Source: Vesta saturnalis
Taxonomy: Eukaryota; Arthropoda; Insecta; Coleoptera; Lampyridae
Length of the DNA: 64,000 nt
Direction: 5' to 3'
Assembly (NCBI GenBank): GCA_036346205.1
Contig: JARFJB010002039.1
Location: 86,001-150,000 of the forward strand
The notes under the pieces are model-generated. The model made no database searches, was not told the origin of the DNA, and saw nothing but the letters and a program-made list of their open reading frames with translations. Made by a program: the position numbers and the translations under genes. Of the stretch, positions 20,481 through 36,600 are shown piece by piece. Numbering within the stretch: the stretch's first letter is position 1; each line of letters starts with the position of its first letter.

Positions 20481-21052
20481 AGTCCAACGGTTGCAATCAG
20501 TGCGTGCAGTGCGGTGGCAGTACTAAAATATTTGAAAATTCATATCTCCTATAGTAGTAGCTTCAGAAGAAGCAGGTTAGTTGCATTCACAAGAGAGGCT
20601 GGTTGCCTCGGAAATATAAAAAAAAACAAAAAAAAATGAGAGAATCTTGAATAAACAAATTTCGAATAATTGCTTAAGTTTGCCACCTTAAATGCAGGCA
20701 AATTTATACCATAATTTATTAGGTTAAGAACGTTTATTTAACTACGCATATTCCAATCATTTTATATGTTGAACGTTATCTAAAATATATATTTCTACAA
20801 AAAAAATGTATATGTAACTGTAACTGCGGCCATATTCAATTTTGAAAGTTTTAATAAATATAAAAAAATTGCATTCCTTGCGAGTTATTGATGACTTGAT
20901 TTTTAATCTTCTGTGTTAAAATTTTACAATTTTTCCCCAAAATAACACACTTATTTTCACCCCCTGCATACCTATTACGTTTAAAAGCTTGTTTTGTCAA
21001 CATAATTGTCTCGTAATTTCATAACAATCGTCCGTATAATTTCGCTAGTAAC
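20481..21052. other. AT-rich stretch, no gene seen
   Basis: No feature recognised apart from short A-runs. Confidence 0.4.
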
Positions 21053-21836
21053 ACACGCACACATACGACACACATACGTAAAACACATACGACACACAAC
21101 ACATCACACAAACACATAAACACACTCACATCAACCACAACCACACAACATACATAACACTACAACACAACACACAGAACACAATACAAACACACACACA
21201 ACTACACACACACACTAAACACACTCACACAACATCAACACACACTCACACACAATCAAACACACACATCACACAACACATCACACATCACACAACATCA
21301 ACATACACATCACACACACTACACACAATCACACACTACAACAAACAACTACAATACACACACACATCACACATCACACACACACACATCACACACACAC
21401 ACACTCACACAACACACTCACAACACATCACTCACACTCACACTATCACAAACTACATCACACTCACACACTACACACTCACAACAATCACACACTCACA
21501 CACACACATCACACTACACATCACTACACTCACACAACTACACACTACACACACACTCACAACACATCACACACTCACATACAACTACAACTAAACACAC
21601 AACATACAAACAACACTACACTACAAAACACACTACACACATCACTACAAATACACACTCACAACACACACATACACCACACACACTCACACACATCACA
21701 CACTCACACACATCACATCACAATCACACACTACACTCACACACTCACACATCACCACTACATCACAACACATCACACAACTACACATCACACACTCACA
21801 CACTCACACACTCACACACTCACTGACACTCACGCA
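21053..21836. repeat. Degenerate CA-rich simple repeat
   Basis: About 780 bases built of CACA blocks broken by T and AA (units such as ACACATCAC and CACACTCACA). The top strand has almost no G. Unlike the arrays at 40-48 kb and 51-52 kb it contains hardly any CpG after the first 40 bases. Confidence 0.9.
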
Positions 21837-22400
21837 CAGACAAGCATTTTAAAAATTTTCTATAAAAATTGTTCGTGTTCAGGGAGTCATAAATGATCAA
21901 AATAACGCAACTCATTTTTTTCTTTTTCTTTCGACCGCATTATTTTCTTGTTTAGCAACAAAGTAAAAATAACGAAATTACGGAAAGTACACGAATAAGC
22001 ACAAATAAACCAAAATTGAACTAAACTGAATATAATGAAAATGAAAACTATTCAACACCGGACATTTATGACATAGGTGTCAGTAAAAGTCAAATTACTT
22101 GAAAAAAGGACGTTTCTTTTAAAATGTGAAATTTGTATTGCGCATTGTTGCAACATTTTTGTGAAACTGAAGCGTTGCAGAAACTTTAAACTTCTGATGA
22201 AAATCTTATGTAAACCGAAGGTAGGATGATTATAAGCATTCCGGAATCCAACTGACGACTGTCAATAACTTCTCATCTGTGAGGTTAACAGCAAATTGGT
22301 ATAACGCTTTATTGATCCATTTTCTAAGCAGAATCAGGTGGTATGTCTATTATCGGCCATTTATCATCCTGTATATTAAACTTATTAAACTTTAAATTAT
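21837..22400. other. AT-rich stretch, no gene seen
   Basis: Nothing recognised. Confidence 0.4.
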
Positions 22401-22404
22401 TATA

Positions 22405-22630
22405 AGTTTTTGTTATGAACGAATAAGTTGAAAGGTAAATATGTAATTAAAAATTATTATTAATTTTATTAAATACATAAATGATAAGTTTACCTCGAGT
22501 AGGATTTGAATCTACGACCTGTACTTTGCTAGGGTACCGCGTTAACCAACTCCGCCATCAATATTCAAGCCTCAATCGATGTAAATTTTGTCTTTATGTA
22601 TGTGGAATTGATGTAAATTCTAAATATAAT
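22405..22630 (-). repeat. tRNA-headed SINE copy
   Basis: On the minus strand the unit reads a ACATACATAAAGACAAAATT lead, a degenerate tRNA-like head (GGCGGAGTTGGTTAACGCGGT, CTAGCAAAGTACAGGTCG, TTCAAATCCTACTCGAG), then GGTAAACTT and the AT-rich tail with TTAATAAAATTAATAATAA and AACTTATTCGTTCATAAC. The same unit makes the array at 61.5-62.2 kb. The D stem is damaged, so this is not a working tRNA. Confidence 0.75.
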
Positions 22631-22637
22631 AAGTAAT

Positions 22638-22790
22638 ACATACATAAAGACAAAATTTGCATCGATTGGGGCTTGAACCTTGCTGGCGCTATTGGTTAGC
22701 GCGGTACTCTAGCAAAGTACAGGTCGTAGGTAAACTTTTTATTTATGTATTTAATAAAATTAATAATAATTTTTAAATATTAAACTTTAA
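22638..22790 (+). repeat. Truncated tRNA-headed SINE copy
   Basis: Plus-strand copy lying head to head with the previous one. The tRNA-like head runs to CAGGTCGTAGG and then jumps straight to TAAACTTTTTATTTATG, so the 3' half of the T arm and acceptor stem is deleted. Confidence 0.75.
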
Positions 22791-22799
22791 GCTTATTTG

Positions 22800-24230
22800 T
22801 AATACGAAATAAAAGGTAAAAGAGAAATTCTCCTTTTTTTGAGGATTTGGTTCTTATATGTTGAAAGAACTTCAAAGGGGGTGTCACTTTTCTCCCTTTC
22901 CGTTTAACATACCTTTCACAGGTATGTACGTTATGAACGTACCGCATATTTACAGAAATGTATTATAACATGCGTATAAAATAAATAATCCGAAAGCACG
23001 CGTTTGTAGGGGAACTAAATACTTGACAATCACTATCATTGTGATTCTGTGATGATTATACATAAAGTAGGTAAAATTAAAACTAGCATAAATGAATACG
23101 TCATGTTTTCTATCTATTAAAACGCAATAAGTAGTAATGAAAAATTTTAATTCTTTATTGGATTTGACAGTATTTACACTAGACCTTTAATTGTGAATGC
23201 TTTATCACTTGCATATATCTCTTAAAACTTCGATATAGTAATGAGATTTTAATAAATTTTGTTACATTTAATTTGTAGTTGAGATGTGTTTCGTTCATTT
23301 CGTGTGGAGGGTACTTGTTTTATTACAGATCTGATTCTAATCGTTACTAAAGATGGAATAGCGACTTTAAACTTTTACATGTTTACATGTAATTATTCCA
23401 GTAGACTTATTTCTTCCGTTCTCATCTTTTTTTTAAAATCAACATATATTAATTAACGTTTCTTTTCAGTAATGACGATTACTGCATTTATGGTTGTTAA
23501 ATTTTCATAACTTTCATTTACATAGATCTTGTAATGTCATTACAAGATTTTTATACTTTTTCACAGAAAAATATTTTTGAATTGAATTAAGGTAACAAAA
23601 GAATATTAGCGTCTCTGTTTGACGCCATTTTACCTAATTTATTTACTAATACTGTTACTAACGACAATACATTCCAAAAATGGAATCTCCTTAGTTGTAC
23701 ATATAAAACCATACTTATGTAATCTACATCTTAGATTAGATTCTGTCGAATCATTATAACTTATACATGAAATAAATAAATACGTATAACATAAAATAAA
23801 TACATGGCCGCACTTTTTAAATTAGAAAACTATAAACATAAACAAAAACGACGTTTCGGAAAATATACATTGCTGGCACTATTAATATAGATCAATATTT
23901 GCTAAGACTTAAGTGAATGATACATCAGTTACCTTATTATGCACTTTTCATTGGGTGTAAATTAAGATTAGTGACCTAGTTAATAATTCAATACTGAGGA
24001 ATTAGTTTCAATCAAATATGTTTCCTGAAGCATAGCTTTACATCTCATGGCAAATCTATGTAAACTATGAAGTAGATTCACGCTGAAATCTAACTTAGGA
24101 CTGAATAGAAGCACAATGCAAACTAAAATGCATTCATAATTTACAAAAGCGTGTCAGATTCTCTTCCGCTGTATACATTAATATTAAACACAATGTAGCA
24201 TTACACATGTGCTTTTACTTGAAATCATGT
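22800..24230. other. AT-rich stretch, no gene seen
   Basis: No supported frame, transposon protein or RNA gene. Confidence 0.4.
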
Positions 24231-24237
24231 TACGTTT

Positions 24238-25040
24238 GCAAATATTCATGCATTCAGTTATTTAAACTGTAGTATAGTATATACAAACTTTGATTTAAGT
24301 CAGACAATTAATATATCATTTATTTAGGTGGCTCAACCCTTGCTAGAAGGAAGTTGCAACAGGCTACCTGTGATTACACAAGCTCGATCAACAGCAACAG
24401 CAACTCGTTTCTGACCATCTTAATTGAAGCATATTATAAGAGTGGTGGTGCTAAACCAAACAAACATTGTGCGATACGATAAACTATAAATGAAAGACTG
24501 ATTACAAATGATTAATTAGAAGTGTTTTAGTTTTATTCAATGATTTATATGAAAACGACTGATAATGCAAATTACAATTGTGGTAAAAGTTTGAATCCGA
24601 ATTTCATGTATTTACCTGTAAATAGATTTTTCTAGCTGTGAAAACAAATTAATTACTTAATTCTTGTACATATATATTTAATTAAAAATATTAAAAAAAA
24701 ACGTTTTATATTCAATTAAATGTTACAATTGTTTTAATCGTTTTATAAAAGTGTTCATTATATTTAAGAATATTAATAAATATTTCTTGTGATACGCTGA
24801 GTCTATATTTATGAAAATTAAAACAATTTGTTGCTCCAAAACACAAATCCTCAATTTTATATAAAGAAGAGAAATCTAAATATAAATCATTATTGATCAT
24901 ACTACAGTAATTACTTAAGATGGATCCTAAACCGTCGACACTAGTCATCTCTGAAGGATCACCTTGTGAATTTCGGAACATAACTGTTAAAGGTAAGTCT
25001 ATTTCTTTAGTGCTCATTGAATGTGGTTACTAGTGATAAC
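24238..25040 (+). repeat. Segmental duplication, module A copy 1
   Basis: Begins GCAAATATTCATGCATTCAG and includes GGTGGCTCAACCCTTGCTAG, a CGATCAACAGCAACAGCAACTC stretch and GATTACAAATGATTAATTAG. The same order recurs at 27536-28317 with small indels. It ends at a long (AT)n run. Copy 1 keeps a short open start (24920) that copy 2 has lost. Confidence 0.9.
24920..24992 (+). CDS. Candidate first coding exon (weak)
   Basis: AAGATGG, a fair start context, opens MDPKPSTLVISEGSPCEFRN and 4-5 further codons and runs straight into AAAG/GTAAGT, a strong splice donor at 24993. The duplicate at about 28197 keeps the ATG but shifts frame after four codons, while its GTAAGT is kept. No downstream exon was found. 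An opposite-strand frame of 101 codons (25017-24712) overlaps it and is not recognised either. Either may be chance. Confidence 0.2.
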
Positions 25041-27240
<2,200 letters not shown>

Positions 27241-27249
27241 AGAAAACAA

Positions 27250-27535
27250 GAAAACTGTAAATAGAATCAATCTCTTAATTAGTTTCTAAAATCCTCTTAT
27301 ATAAAATGTTTAAGGTCACCAAATCTGTTGGTTCATATAAAGTTCGGTTTAATTTTATTAATTTTATTAAATCGATCTCTGAAATATAATTTTAAATACT
27401 GATTGAAATTTGAATTAACCTAAGTAACTGAATAAATTTGCATTATTAATTAAAATGTTGCTAGTATGCTAAATGAGTGCCCTACTTAAGGGACAATGAC
27501 ACATTTCAATGTTAAATCATAGCTTTTGAAGACTT
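27250..27535 (+). repeat. Segmental duplication, module B copy 1
   Basis: From AAAACTGTAAATAGAATCAATC through AAATCGATCTCTGAA and ACTGATTGAAATTTGAATTAACC to the ATGACACATTTCAATG region. It matches 29270-29550 and is followed immediately by module A copy 2, which shows that A and B belong to one duplicated unit. Confidence 0.9.
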
Positions 27536-27973
27536 GCAAATATTCATGCAATCAGTTATGTAGACTATAGTATAGTGTATACAAACTTTAATTTAAGTCA
27601 GACACTTAATATATCATTTATTTAGGTGGCTCAACCCTGGCTAGAAAGAAGTTGCAGCAGGCTACCAGACTACCTGTAATTACACACGCTCGATCAACAG
27701 CAACAGCAACTCGCTTCCGACCATCTTAATTGAAGCATGTTATAAAAGTGGTAGTGTTAAAGCAAACAAATATTGTGCGGTACGATAAACTATAAATGAA
27801 AGACTGATTACAAATAATTAATTAGAAATGTTTCAGTTTTATTCAATGATTTATATGAGAACGAATGATAATGCAAATTAAACTTGTGGTAAAGTTTGAA
27901 TACGAATTTCATGTATTTGCCTGTAAATAGATTTCTAGCTGTGAAAACAAATTAATTAATTAACTTGTACATA

Positions 27974-28047
<74 letters not shown>

Positions 28048-28319
28048 TTTAGTTAAATATAATAAATATTGTGATATCTGAGTCTATATTTCTGAAACTA
28101 AACAATATGTTGTCAAAGCACACTCAATTTACATAAAGGAGAGAAACTATATTCACTAAATTTAAATCATTATTGACTATACTACAGTAACTATTTAAGA
28201 TGGATCCTAAACGTCGACACTAGTGGTCTTAGATGAAATTGAACATATGTAAAGGTAAGTCTATTTCTTAGTGATCATTGAATGTGTGTTAGTATTGATA
28301 ACCCATATACTATCATATA

Positions 28320-28362
<43 letters not shown>
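27536..28362 (+). repeat. Segmental duplication, module A copy 2
   Basis: Matches 24238-25040 in order and orientation, with many small deletions and two (AT)n expansions (27973-28041 and 28318-28362). Confidence 0.9.
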
Positions 28363-28364
<2 letters not shown>

Positions 28365-29269
28365 AAGACTGTATATGTTAACAATAATTAATATTTATTT
28401 GGTCATTTATCTTGCTTTAAAGGCGTTATCAAATGTTTAATAGTTAACTTACACAAATTTTGAGCAACCTTCTTCAAAAAGTTATTTAGAAGTAGGTACT
28501 TATCATTGGCAACCTCTCATTTCTTGAGTCATAATAAAGTAAAGGGCATTAATACATGTATATCGCACATTAGACATTATTCAATTAAAACTGCCTAAAA
28601 TAAATAAACGGGTACTAACGTAAAAGCCTGTAAATAGGATGTTTGCTCATATTATTAACCATAACGTTATTTACAATTATGTGTTGATTAGATATATGTA
28701 ATATCCTTGTATTGTCATCCGTTTTTTACGTCTATTGTAATGAAACGAATCTAGTACGTTAAAAATCGTTATGACTCAAAGCAAATCTAGTACAGTTAGA
28801 CATTGTAATGCAAGGATATTTCTGTGCCAAATTGTAATGTTACCTTCGTTGAAAGAAAAGTTAAGACTTAAACAGTTCCTTCACATTGGCGACAAATTTA
28901 TAACGTATTGAATAAGTTAAAACATTTATTATTTACCGAGGCTAGCTCTTTAATGTGTGAGTTAAATGCAATTACAACCCACATTCAATCTGGATTGGTT
29001 AAATTTTGACAAATAAAAAAAAATTAATAAACGTGAATATTACTTTTAATAAGCTTAAAACTTAATTCCAATATCAATCATTGATGTAATTATATGCAAT
29101 TTGGGATAGAAGTTAACCCTGTCTACCTTAGGTAATATGCTTTTAATTTAAATTGTGGAACGAGTTTTTCAATACGTAAACCAGTGTAAATATAAATTCA
29201 ATAGTGAGCTCTGCCGAAGGTTATTAATATTTAACATTAATATGAAGATTAAATTTATCTATAATATGC
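28363..29269. other. AT-rich stretch between modules A and B of copy 2
   Basis: Not homologous to the block at 25150-27240. No gene seen. It may be the original content of the duplicated unit. Confidence 0.4.
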
Positions 29270-29560
29270 TAACTGTAAATAGAATCAATCTCTTAATTTG
29301 TTTCTAAAATCCTCTTATATAAAAATGTTTAGGGTCACTCAAATCTATCGGTTCATATAAAGTTCTGTTTAATTTTATTAAATCGATCTCTGAACTATAA
29401 TCTTAAATACTGATTGAAATTTGAATTAACCTAAGTAACTGAATCAATTTTCATTATTAATTCAAATGTAGCTAGTATGCCAAATGAGTATCCTACTTAA
29501 GCGACATTGACACCTTTCAGTGTTAAATTATACCTTTTGATCACTTGAAAATGTAATAAT
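29270..29560 (+). repeat. Segmental duplication, module B copy 2
   Basis: Matches 27250-27535 through the CTTAATTTGTTTCTAAAATC and AACCTAAGTAACTGAAT stretches up to the TTGACACCTTTCAGTG region. Confidence 0.9.
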
Positions 29561-32500
29561 TGAAGTAGTGAAAACCTATACTAACTTTATTTTATATTAA
29601 CTGCCTAAAATTTTAGAATATTTGTCGCAATCAATTTCAATATAGCTGAATTTCGTACCACCATACCAAGTTAGCCCAGGTTTCTCTTTCCAACTTGACA
29701 TAATGGTGCTATCAACTTTAATTTACCCAACAGAATAAATAAATACAGGGGTAAAATCTGATTACCCAAATTTCAAAATTAGGTACGATTGTAAGTTTAT
29801 TAAATCACGTCATAGACATATACTCTGTAATTTCTTACATAGAACCTATCACCCCTGCAATCCAGCTCATTAAACTATGTACACATAGATTCAATGGTCG
29901 AGTTCATATACAGAATTGATTTACTCTATCAAATAATAGTAATTAATTTCGAAAATTTAAATTTACTATCAGCACGTAACCATTTCACTTTATGGATCAG
30001 TACAGATACGCAGCACTTGCAACGATTGGTTGCTAGACTTAATCAATTTTTTCATTTTTAATTAAGGAACACAACTCCTTAAACACGAATCATTAACCAC
30101 CTGTTTTCGCTTACGCGTAAAGGGAAGGATTCCAGTATATTTCTGTTTCATTATTTAATTTGAAAACTATCTCAATTCACTATGCATGTGCATAAATTGT
30201 TTAATATTTATTTTATTTTTCGTTTAAGTTCTAGGCTTAAATACAATTGTGACAAATCTTCTGAACCCAGTTATATTCAACTAACTGTAAAGTTTGTTAT
30301 TCCACCATTTACTTAATTAAATGTATAAATAATGTATATAATGTTATTTTTATTGGTTCCCTTAAAAGCCAATGGGCGCAGCACACATTTCTTTAAACAT
30401 TTACTCGTCTGACATGAATGCACTACACATTTATTATTTGCTCAGATTTCTTAATATGACTTTTCTTTCATTTTCCCGTCGATAGAAAATAAAGCCTCGC
30501 TTTTCATCCCTCAAGTGCTTTTATACTTCACCTGTGTATTAATATATTTTGCAATAAGAATTCTAATAAGGCATTATTAAGATGGTCTTGGTCAATTTTA
30601 CTTCTCCATAACACAAATTTCACAATGATTTGCTAAATTTAATATATATTTCTGATATAATAATTTTTGTAAGACTTAGATGCTCTAATATAATGAACTA
30701 GTTTTTACCAGGTCAAAATCGATTATAATATTAATTAATTCTGTATCAAATAGTTTTTGTTAAACAAAACACGGCCTTTCAAACACTGTTTAAATTATTT
30801 GAACTAAAATATATTATTTATGCTATGTTTACACTAAATTTTTTAATACGTTTGCAATTTCTTTTCAACCCTTCATTATTAAATATATGAAGTTCTGTTA
30901 TAAGATTCATTTATATGTACGAATATTGTTTACTAATTCATTGTATTCACTAACTTAATAACAAACACTATATTACTAAACCAAAATAAACACAAAACTT
31001 TATTATATTCGAAAATACAAACTGAAAAATATAGTTCTAAAAATTTGTATCACTTCACCATATTCTCAATTACCTAAAAACGACTCTACTCTATTCAAAT
31101 CTTGCTAGTTGATATTTCATTGATCTAAATACATTCTCACGTGCATGTGGGATTCATTCGTAAAGGTATAATGTAGTTACACCTGAGTAATTACAGACGT
31201 TTATTATTTAATACCGGAGTTGTTTGGTTTAGTGTAAAGTTGTTACATGAACGAATTGCGTTCGTGTAGGAGTACCGCATGAGAAATTGTTACCTAATTC
31301 GCAAGTTGTCGAAGCTACCGCTGAATGGAAGTTTCTCGTGGAGACTAGTGTTAGCTCATTAAAAATTTTTAATTTCTCGAAAAGGTAACATGTTAAAGAA
31401 ATGTTAGGGTGTGGCTTACTTTGAGTCAATTTAGCTCCAAATTTAAGACAATTACGACGTAGTAGTACCTTAACGTGATGAACTCTGGAGGGCTGTGCTC
31501 TAAGCGTTAGAACAGTTCAAATAGGGGTATTTTCCGGCGTTTGATTCCGTATCATTTTTTATTGTTACATAAATTAGAGTGCCGATTTTTTGCATACGCC
31601 TGGCTTGTGCTAGTACCTAATATATTATCGAACACTTAAGTTACTGTCTAATTACGATTGTAAACGTATAATTTCATCATGTACATCGTATAATACAGCT
31701 ATGCTATTACTACCGTAGTGTTTCCTGCAAAATCTGTAATAATAGGCTTAGATTTTGGTGAAACGGATATAATCACGTTTTAGTCCATCAATTAGCTAAC
31801 ATAAATAACAACTTCGAGTTGTAGCTGTAATAATATGTGTGTTAGAGTGGATTAAGTGCTAGCGAGTGCTTCCTTCGGAGGGAGGTTACCTACACCAGAC
31901 TGACTACCTCAAAATTTTTTTGTTTCTTTTTTGAGCTAATTTGTTTACCCCGTTATCTACGGAGTAATGCTAATATTGCATAGTTTAAAATTTTAATTTT
32001 CATATGTTGTTAGAACGAATTTCCGATGACCTACATATTTATTTATTTACATGAATTTAGCTTACAATAAGCTTCAATGATAATTGACTTGTTGAAATAT
32101 ATCACATTTTGCAAAAACCAACCATGTACCATATCCATAAATATTTATGATCACTTTAATTTTAATGCCTTTCGAACCAAAGCTATAATATACAAACCTC
32201 TAGTAATTCGTCCACAAAATATAGAATTTGTATAATTCTAAAAATTAACATGCACGTTAATTGAGTTTTTAATTAAATCTCGGTAAGGTATTACCGATTA
32301 TAGTTCAATAATTAATGGTAACGTATCTTGAGCATAGTTTATCAATTTCTACTTTTTTTGTTGAGTGATACTGTTCCTTTATGAAGAGCGTAATTCACTA
32401 CATTAATATTGCTTTATGGTTGTCCATTTTAGAAGTTGGACAACTAAACTTTCGTATTTTGCAATATTAAGGTTAACGTAAAGTGGAGATCTTAATTTGA

Positions 32501-33150
32501 GATAGATTTTTGAGAGTTAATAATTGCATATACGGAAGATTTATGCAGAAAGCTTAAATTTTTTATTGCTTTTGTTTTTCAGCTATTTTTGAAGTAAATT
32601 TTTAGTTTGGGCCCGAGTGATTAGTTTACAATATTAGATCTTACTCATGACCCTTTTTCTCGCTCAATATATGCACATGGAGTCAGTTTGACCTTTATTT
32701 TACCCAGTATATTGTAAAGGAAGAACCACAACCTACAAGCGTATCTAGTTGGGTAACGTGCACCCTACCTATATGCGGGATAATTGTGCTACTGTACATT
32801 TGAACCATAACAACATAACCAATTTTTCAAAAATTGAGATTCCAGTCAATATATGTATCTGTGATTGCAGTAAGCTGCTTTCGCTTACTTTAATTAAAGT
32901 TTACTTTAATTTACCGTGGTCTAGCTCAACCGGTTTTTAATTATATAAAACGGGGAGTTTTTCGTTATTACTGGGGTTGATCACTATTACCAGGTTCGTC
33001 CACACTGAGCAATATACTTGTAAGGGTTTTAGATGTGTATATTGTGCCTATTGTGTATAGCCCTAAATATTTACACTTAAAACTATCGTACAACTAAAAC
33101 AGAAACAAAGAACTGAAAAGCATTTTGAATAAACAAAAAATAAATAATGC
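29561..33150. other. AT-rich intergenic or intronic DNA
   Basis: About 3.6 kb with no supported frame, transposon protein or RNA gene. If the exon at 33154-33262 is real, this is its downstream region. Confidence 0.4.
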
Positions 33151-33153
33151 AGC

Positions 33154-33262
33154 TTATACTGGATCGGAATCTGGTTCATTCGTCTTCGGATGGGCGCCTT
33201 TGGTACACGGATTGGAGCGGAAGTCGGGAATGATCATCAGGCGGCTCTGTTCTTTACGTTTT
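33154..33262 (-). CDS. Candidate terminal exon of a conserved host gene
   Basis: On the minus strand CTCACCCTATTTTAACAG forms a good splice acceptor (AG at 33264-33263). One base then completes a split codon and 35 codons follow: KRKEQSRLMIIPDFRSNPC, then a short TKGAHPKTNEP stretch ending SDPV and a TAA at 33156-33154. The codons are GC-rich at third positions (CGC CTG ATG ATC ATT CCC GAC TTC CGC TCC), in sharp contrast to the AT-rich surroundings, as expected for selected coding sequence. I cannot name the protein. Upstream exons were not found within the window. Confidence 0.45.
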
Positions 33263-33269
33263 CTGTTAA

Positions 33270-36185
33270 AATAGGGTGAGCGAGGTGTTTATACATTCAA
33301 AAGAACTGACGTAAACTATATTTTTGCATCCAAGGGAAAATTTTAGTTAAAATAATTTATTTAAAATAAATTAATATTTTAAAAGCCGGACCTGTCGAGT
33401 AGCAAAATACGTAGCTGGTATTTTTGGACAGTTACTCCTACTGTGAGGGCATGTGTGCGTCGATACAACACAGGTAACGCCCCGTTATACCTGGTTGGAG
33501 GTCAACTATAAAAATCTATACTTTTAAAGGGATTAATTTATACAGAATTCGCTTTATATTTAGTTTATAAATATACCTCTAACTTTTATGGTTTTGAATT
33601 TTATAAAGAAACTAAATAATTTTTACAGGGTTTTTATTACCTAACTACCTATTTACACTATTTACAGGATATTAATTAATTGGGAATAATATATTTTTAG
33701 TTACTCTTAGTAATTAACGGAAGTTTTAGTCAAACAGAATTGATGGTGTTTACGAGTTATTAAACTCTTTGGAATTAAAAATGAATACTTTCCCATTATA
33801 TTCTGGGTGCGGGCTCGCTTTCAGGATTTTCAGGTATAGGATAAAATAAACGTTTTACAATTACGGTAGACTTGAAGAAGGATTTCTCCTTCAAGTCTGG
33901 ATTATCGCGATAAGCGATCAGAATCGGATATAGGATTAGTACCGTTAAGAAGTAAAGTTTTCTCTTAGTCTGTGGACGGCGTAAGACCTTTAATGTTCCG
34001 GGACCGTTCGGTATTCAGCACTGTTAAATAAACAGGCTGACAGGATGACGGACCGTTTTACGGGCGTTGGCATTTAACAAAGAAGTTAAATCAGGATGTT
34101 GCTATCCTTTGGATATCGCACGATAAGTGAGTGGGTAGGAAAGCGGTTTATTGCATTTAGCGAGACTGAAATGAAATACTCACTGTTACGCAGTGGGTTC
34201 GTACATTACGAAATTGGGTAACCGAAATATGGTCTAATTGCGGGAAGCTTGTTAGATTTCAATCTGTCGGCTTCCTGCACTTCGGTTTTTAATTATTTTT
34301 CCTAGTGTAGGCGTGTATGTGTAGTATCAATTACAAGAATCTGGGCAAATACCCAATACAGAAGTGTTCCAAATAATAACACCACTTTAGCACCAAGAAC
34401 GGCTTTTTCAATTGTAGGCTCCGTATGCATTGATGAATATAACTGTTCTTTCATACGCAAATTCGTAATGGATTGAAGCAGTATAGTATTTAGCATAGTA
34501 CTTAGCATAAATAATCTCACAAATATCTTCTAATTATACACAGAAGACACTACTTGCACCTTAAGGATAAGTATTTATAAGTATGAACGCAAATAGTGAA
34601 CATCTCCTTTTCTATAAAGTGCTTTGATCCTGGCTGGAATGCTGCTGCTGGGTCAAGACTGAAGGTCATAGTTTCAGATTATTCTAGGAGAAAATTCTGA
34701 ATACGTACCTCGTTAGCCTCTGACTATGGCCTATCGTCAGAAAAATAGATAAAATAATGGAGCGCGACACCTATGAAACAATCCAACGATTTCGAATAAT
34801 ATACTATATCGTTGTGGGAACCCATTATGTATTTGTTGCAAACTTCATATTGCTATTACATATATCAAATATGTAAAGTGGAAGTAAAAAAGATTTGAAA
34901 AAAGGTGTTAACCCTCAATTTTTCAAGTTTTTCGCACTTTCCAAAAAAAAAACAAGAAAAGTTGGTCGTTCATCACCTCGACAATAACTCAAGAAGGAGT
35001 TGACTTTTCGAGCTTAAATATGTGTAGTGTGTGTAGCTTGACAGATTTGATGTTTTTAGTAAAAATCTGGTCCACATTGTCCAACTGAACTGAACTTCAG
35101 TCAGGATTAGCCGTTATAGCGTGCCCCTTGAAATAAATCCAATAATAAACCAATCTTCAATTTCTTGTTTTGCATTTATTTTTGAATAAATGGACCACTT
35201 GGATCTAAATTTGTCAGGACTAATAATTTATTTCAAAACAAGTGGACAGTATTAATATTTTGGTACAATAAATCATAATGAAGGAAATTAATCGCACCAG
35301 TTTTATAAGTGCTTCCGCTGCACTTTTATACATAATCCTTTTGTTTATGTAAACAAAGCATCAAGTTTTGTTCATCTCCGGAGAAATGGACAATTCAGTT
35401 CAAGGTGGGCCAGGATTAGTATTTTGGGGGCCCACGTAAGCGTGTAAAAGCGTTGAGCTTGAAAGGCCCCACATCTGTAAAATTAAAACTTACAGCAGAC
35501 ACTTTAAATCCACTTTTAATTGAAAACATACCAGAATCAACTTTACTTCATTATGAATTTTTGAACACCAAAATTTACGTGTTGTCATGAATGGATAAGT
35601 ATATAGGGCAAGCTTTTCACCCTAGTTACCTCTACAAAATAGCTCTGCTGGAGCTAGAATCTGCCGGTGTATTCTTACGGTTATCCCATGAAGAAACTGT
35701 GTTGAAATTAATTAATAAAAATTAGTTTGTATCTCGTTAAAATTATGCAACGAATATTTACAACATTAAAACCAACTAAGAAGTAGAAGGAAAGTGACTG
35801 TTCAAAATCAAGTGGTTCGGCCAATTTCTAATCAGAATTGGAATTTTTTAAACTGTGGAATGGGGCATATACTTTATACTGGATTAATTTTTTTACTAAC
35901 ATACCATCTATACTTGCCCATCTGATATCGATGATCTGAAAGAGTATCTCCGATTCTAAACTACACTGCGTATGTGCTACAAGGAGATGCGTAAGTAGAT
36001 AAGCAACACCAGTTCTGGAACATTTCTTACAAAACCCCATGTTATTTCTTGTGGGGTTACCCAAGGCTCGTTCTGTACATTTTTGGTCCCAGCAGACAAT
36101 CAGAAACTTTCTTTCAGTCACATGACCAAGTATTACGCATGAACAATCACATTTGATTAGAAGTATTGTTGGGGGTAATCTACAT
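33270..36185. other. AT-rich stretch, no gene seen
   Basis: Includes patches of moderate GC (33840-34290, 35390-35470) without recognised proteins. A minus-strand frame at 36121-35828 has several Cys residues but no family pattern or codon bias. Confidence 0.4.
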
Positions 36186-36189
36186 TAAT

Positions 36190-36600
36190 CATGACATCAT
36201 AAGGGATGTTTGTGCGAATGGTTGCATGCCGATGGCCGCATGGGGGTAAGCACAGAATGGCTATGCGTACATGGTTGCATCCAGATGACTGCGTAGGACT
36301 AAGCACATGAAGACACAGTTGTATAGAAGATAGCTTGAAGATTGGAGGTGGCAGGATCTGGGTGGTTGCATACGGGTGGCTGGATAGGGGTGAGCACATT
36401 GAAGATAGCTGCATAGCTGTATAGGGGATGACTTCAAGGTTGGAAAGGGCAGCAGGTGGGTGGTTGTTGATGGTTACGTATGGGTGGTTGCTGATGGTTG
36501 CATGCTAATTGTTGCGCAAGAGAAAGCACATGAGGGATGGCACCATGCGGGTGGACGCATGCGAATGGCAGCATAGGGATAAACTCATTAGAGATGCTTG
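36190..36600. repeat. Degenerate minisatellite (GGTTGCATRCGGGTGG type)
   Basis: Repeated phrases such as GGTTGCATACGGGTGGCTGG, GGTTGCATGC, GGTGAGCACAT and AAGCACATGA at irregular 35-80 base spacing. G-rich on the plus strand. No frame is conserved between units. Confidence 0.7.

Noticed and set aside
22510..22580. Functional tRNA gene on the minus strand
   Set aside because: The D stem is mismatched and the same flanks occur with other copies; a SINE copy explains it.
35828..36121. 97-codon minus-strand frame with several Cys
   Set aside because: No zinc-finger spacing, no codon bias and no homology that I recognise.
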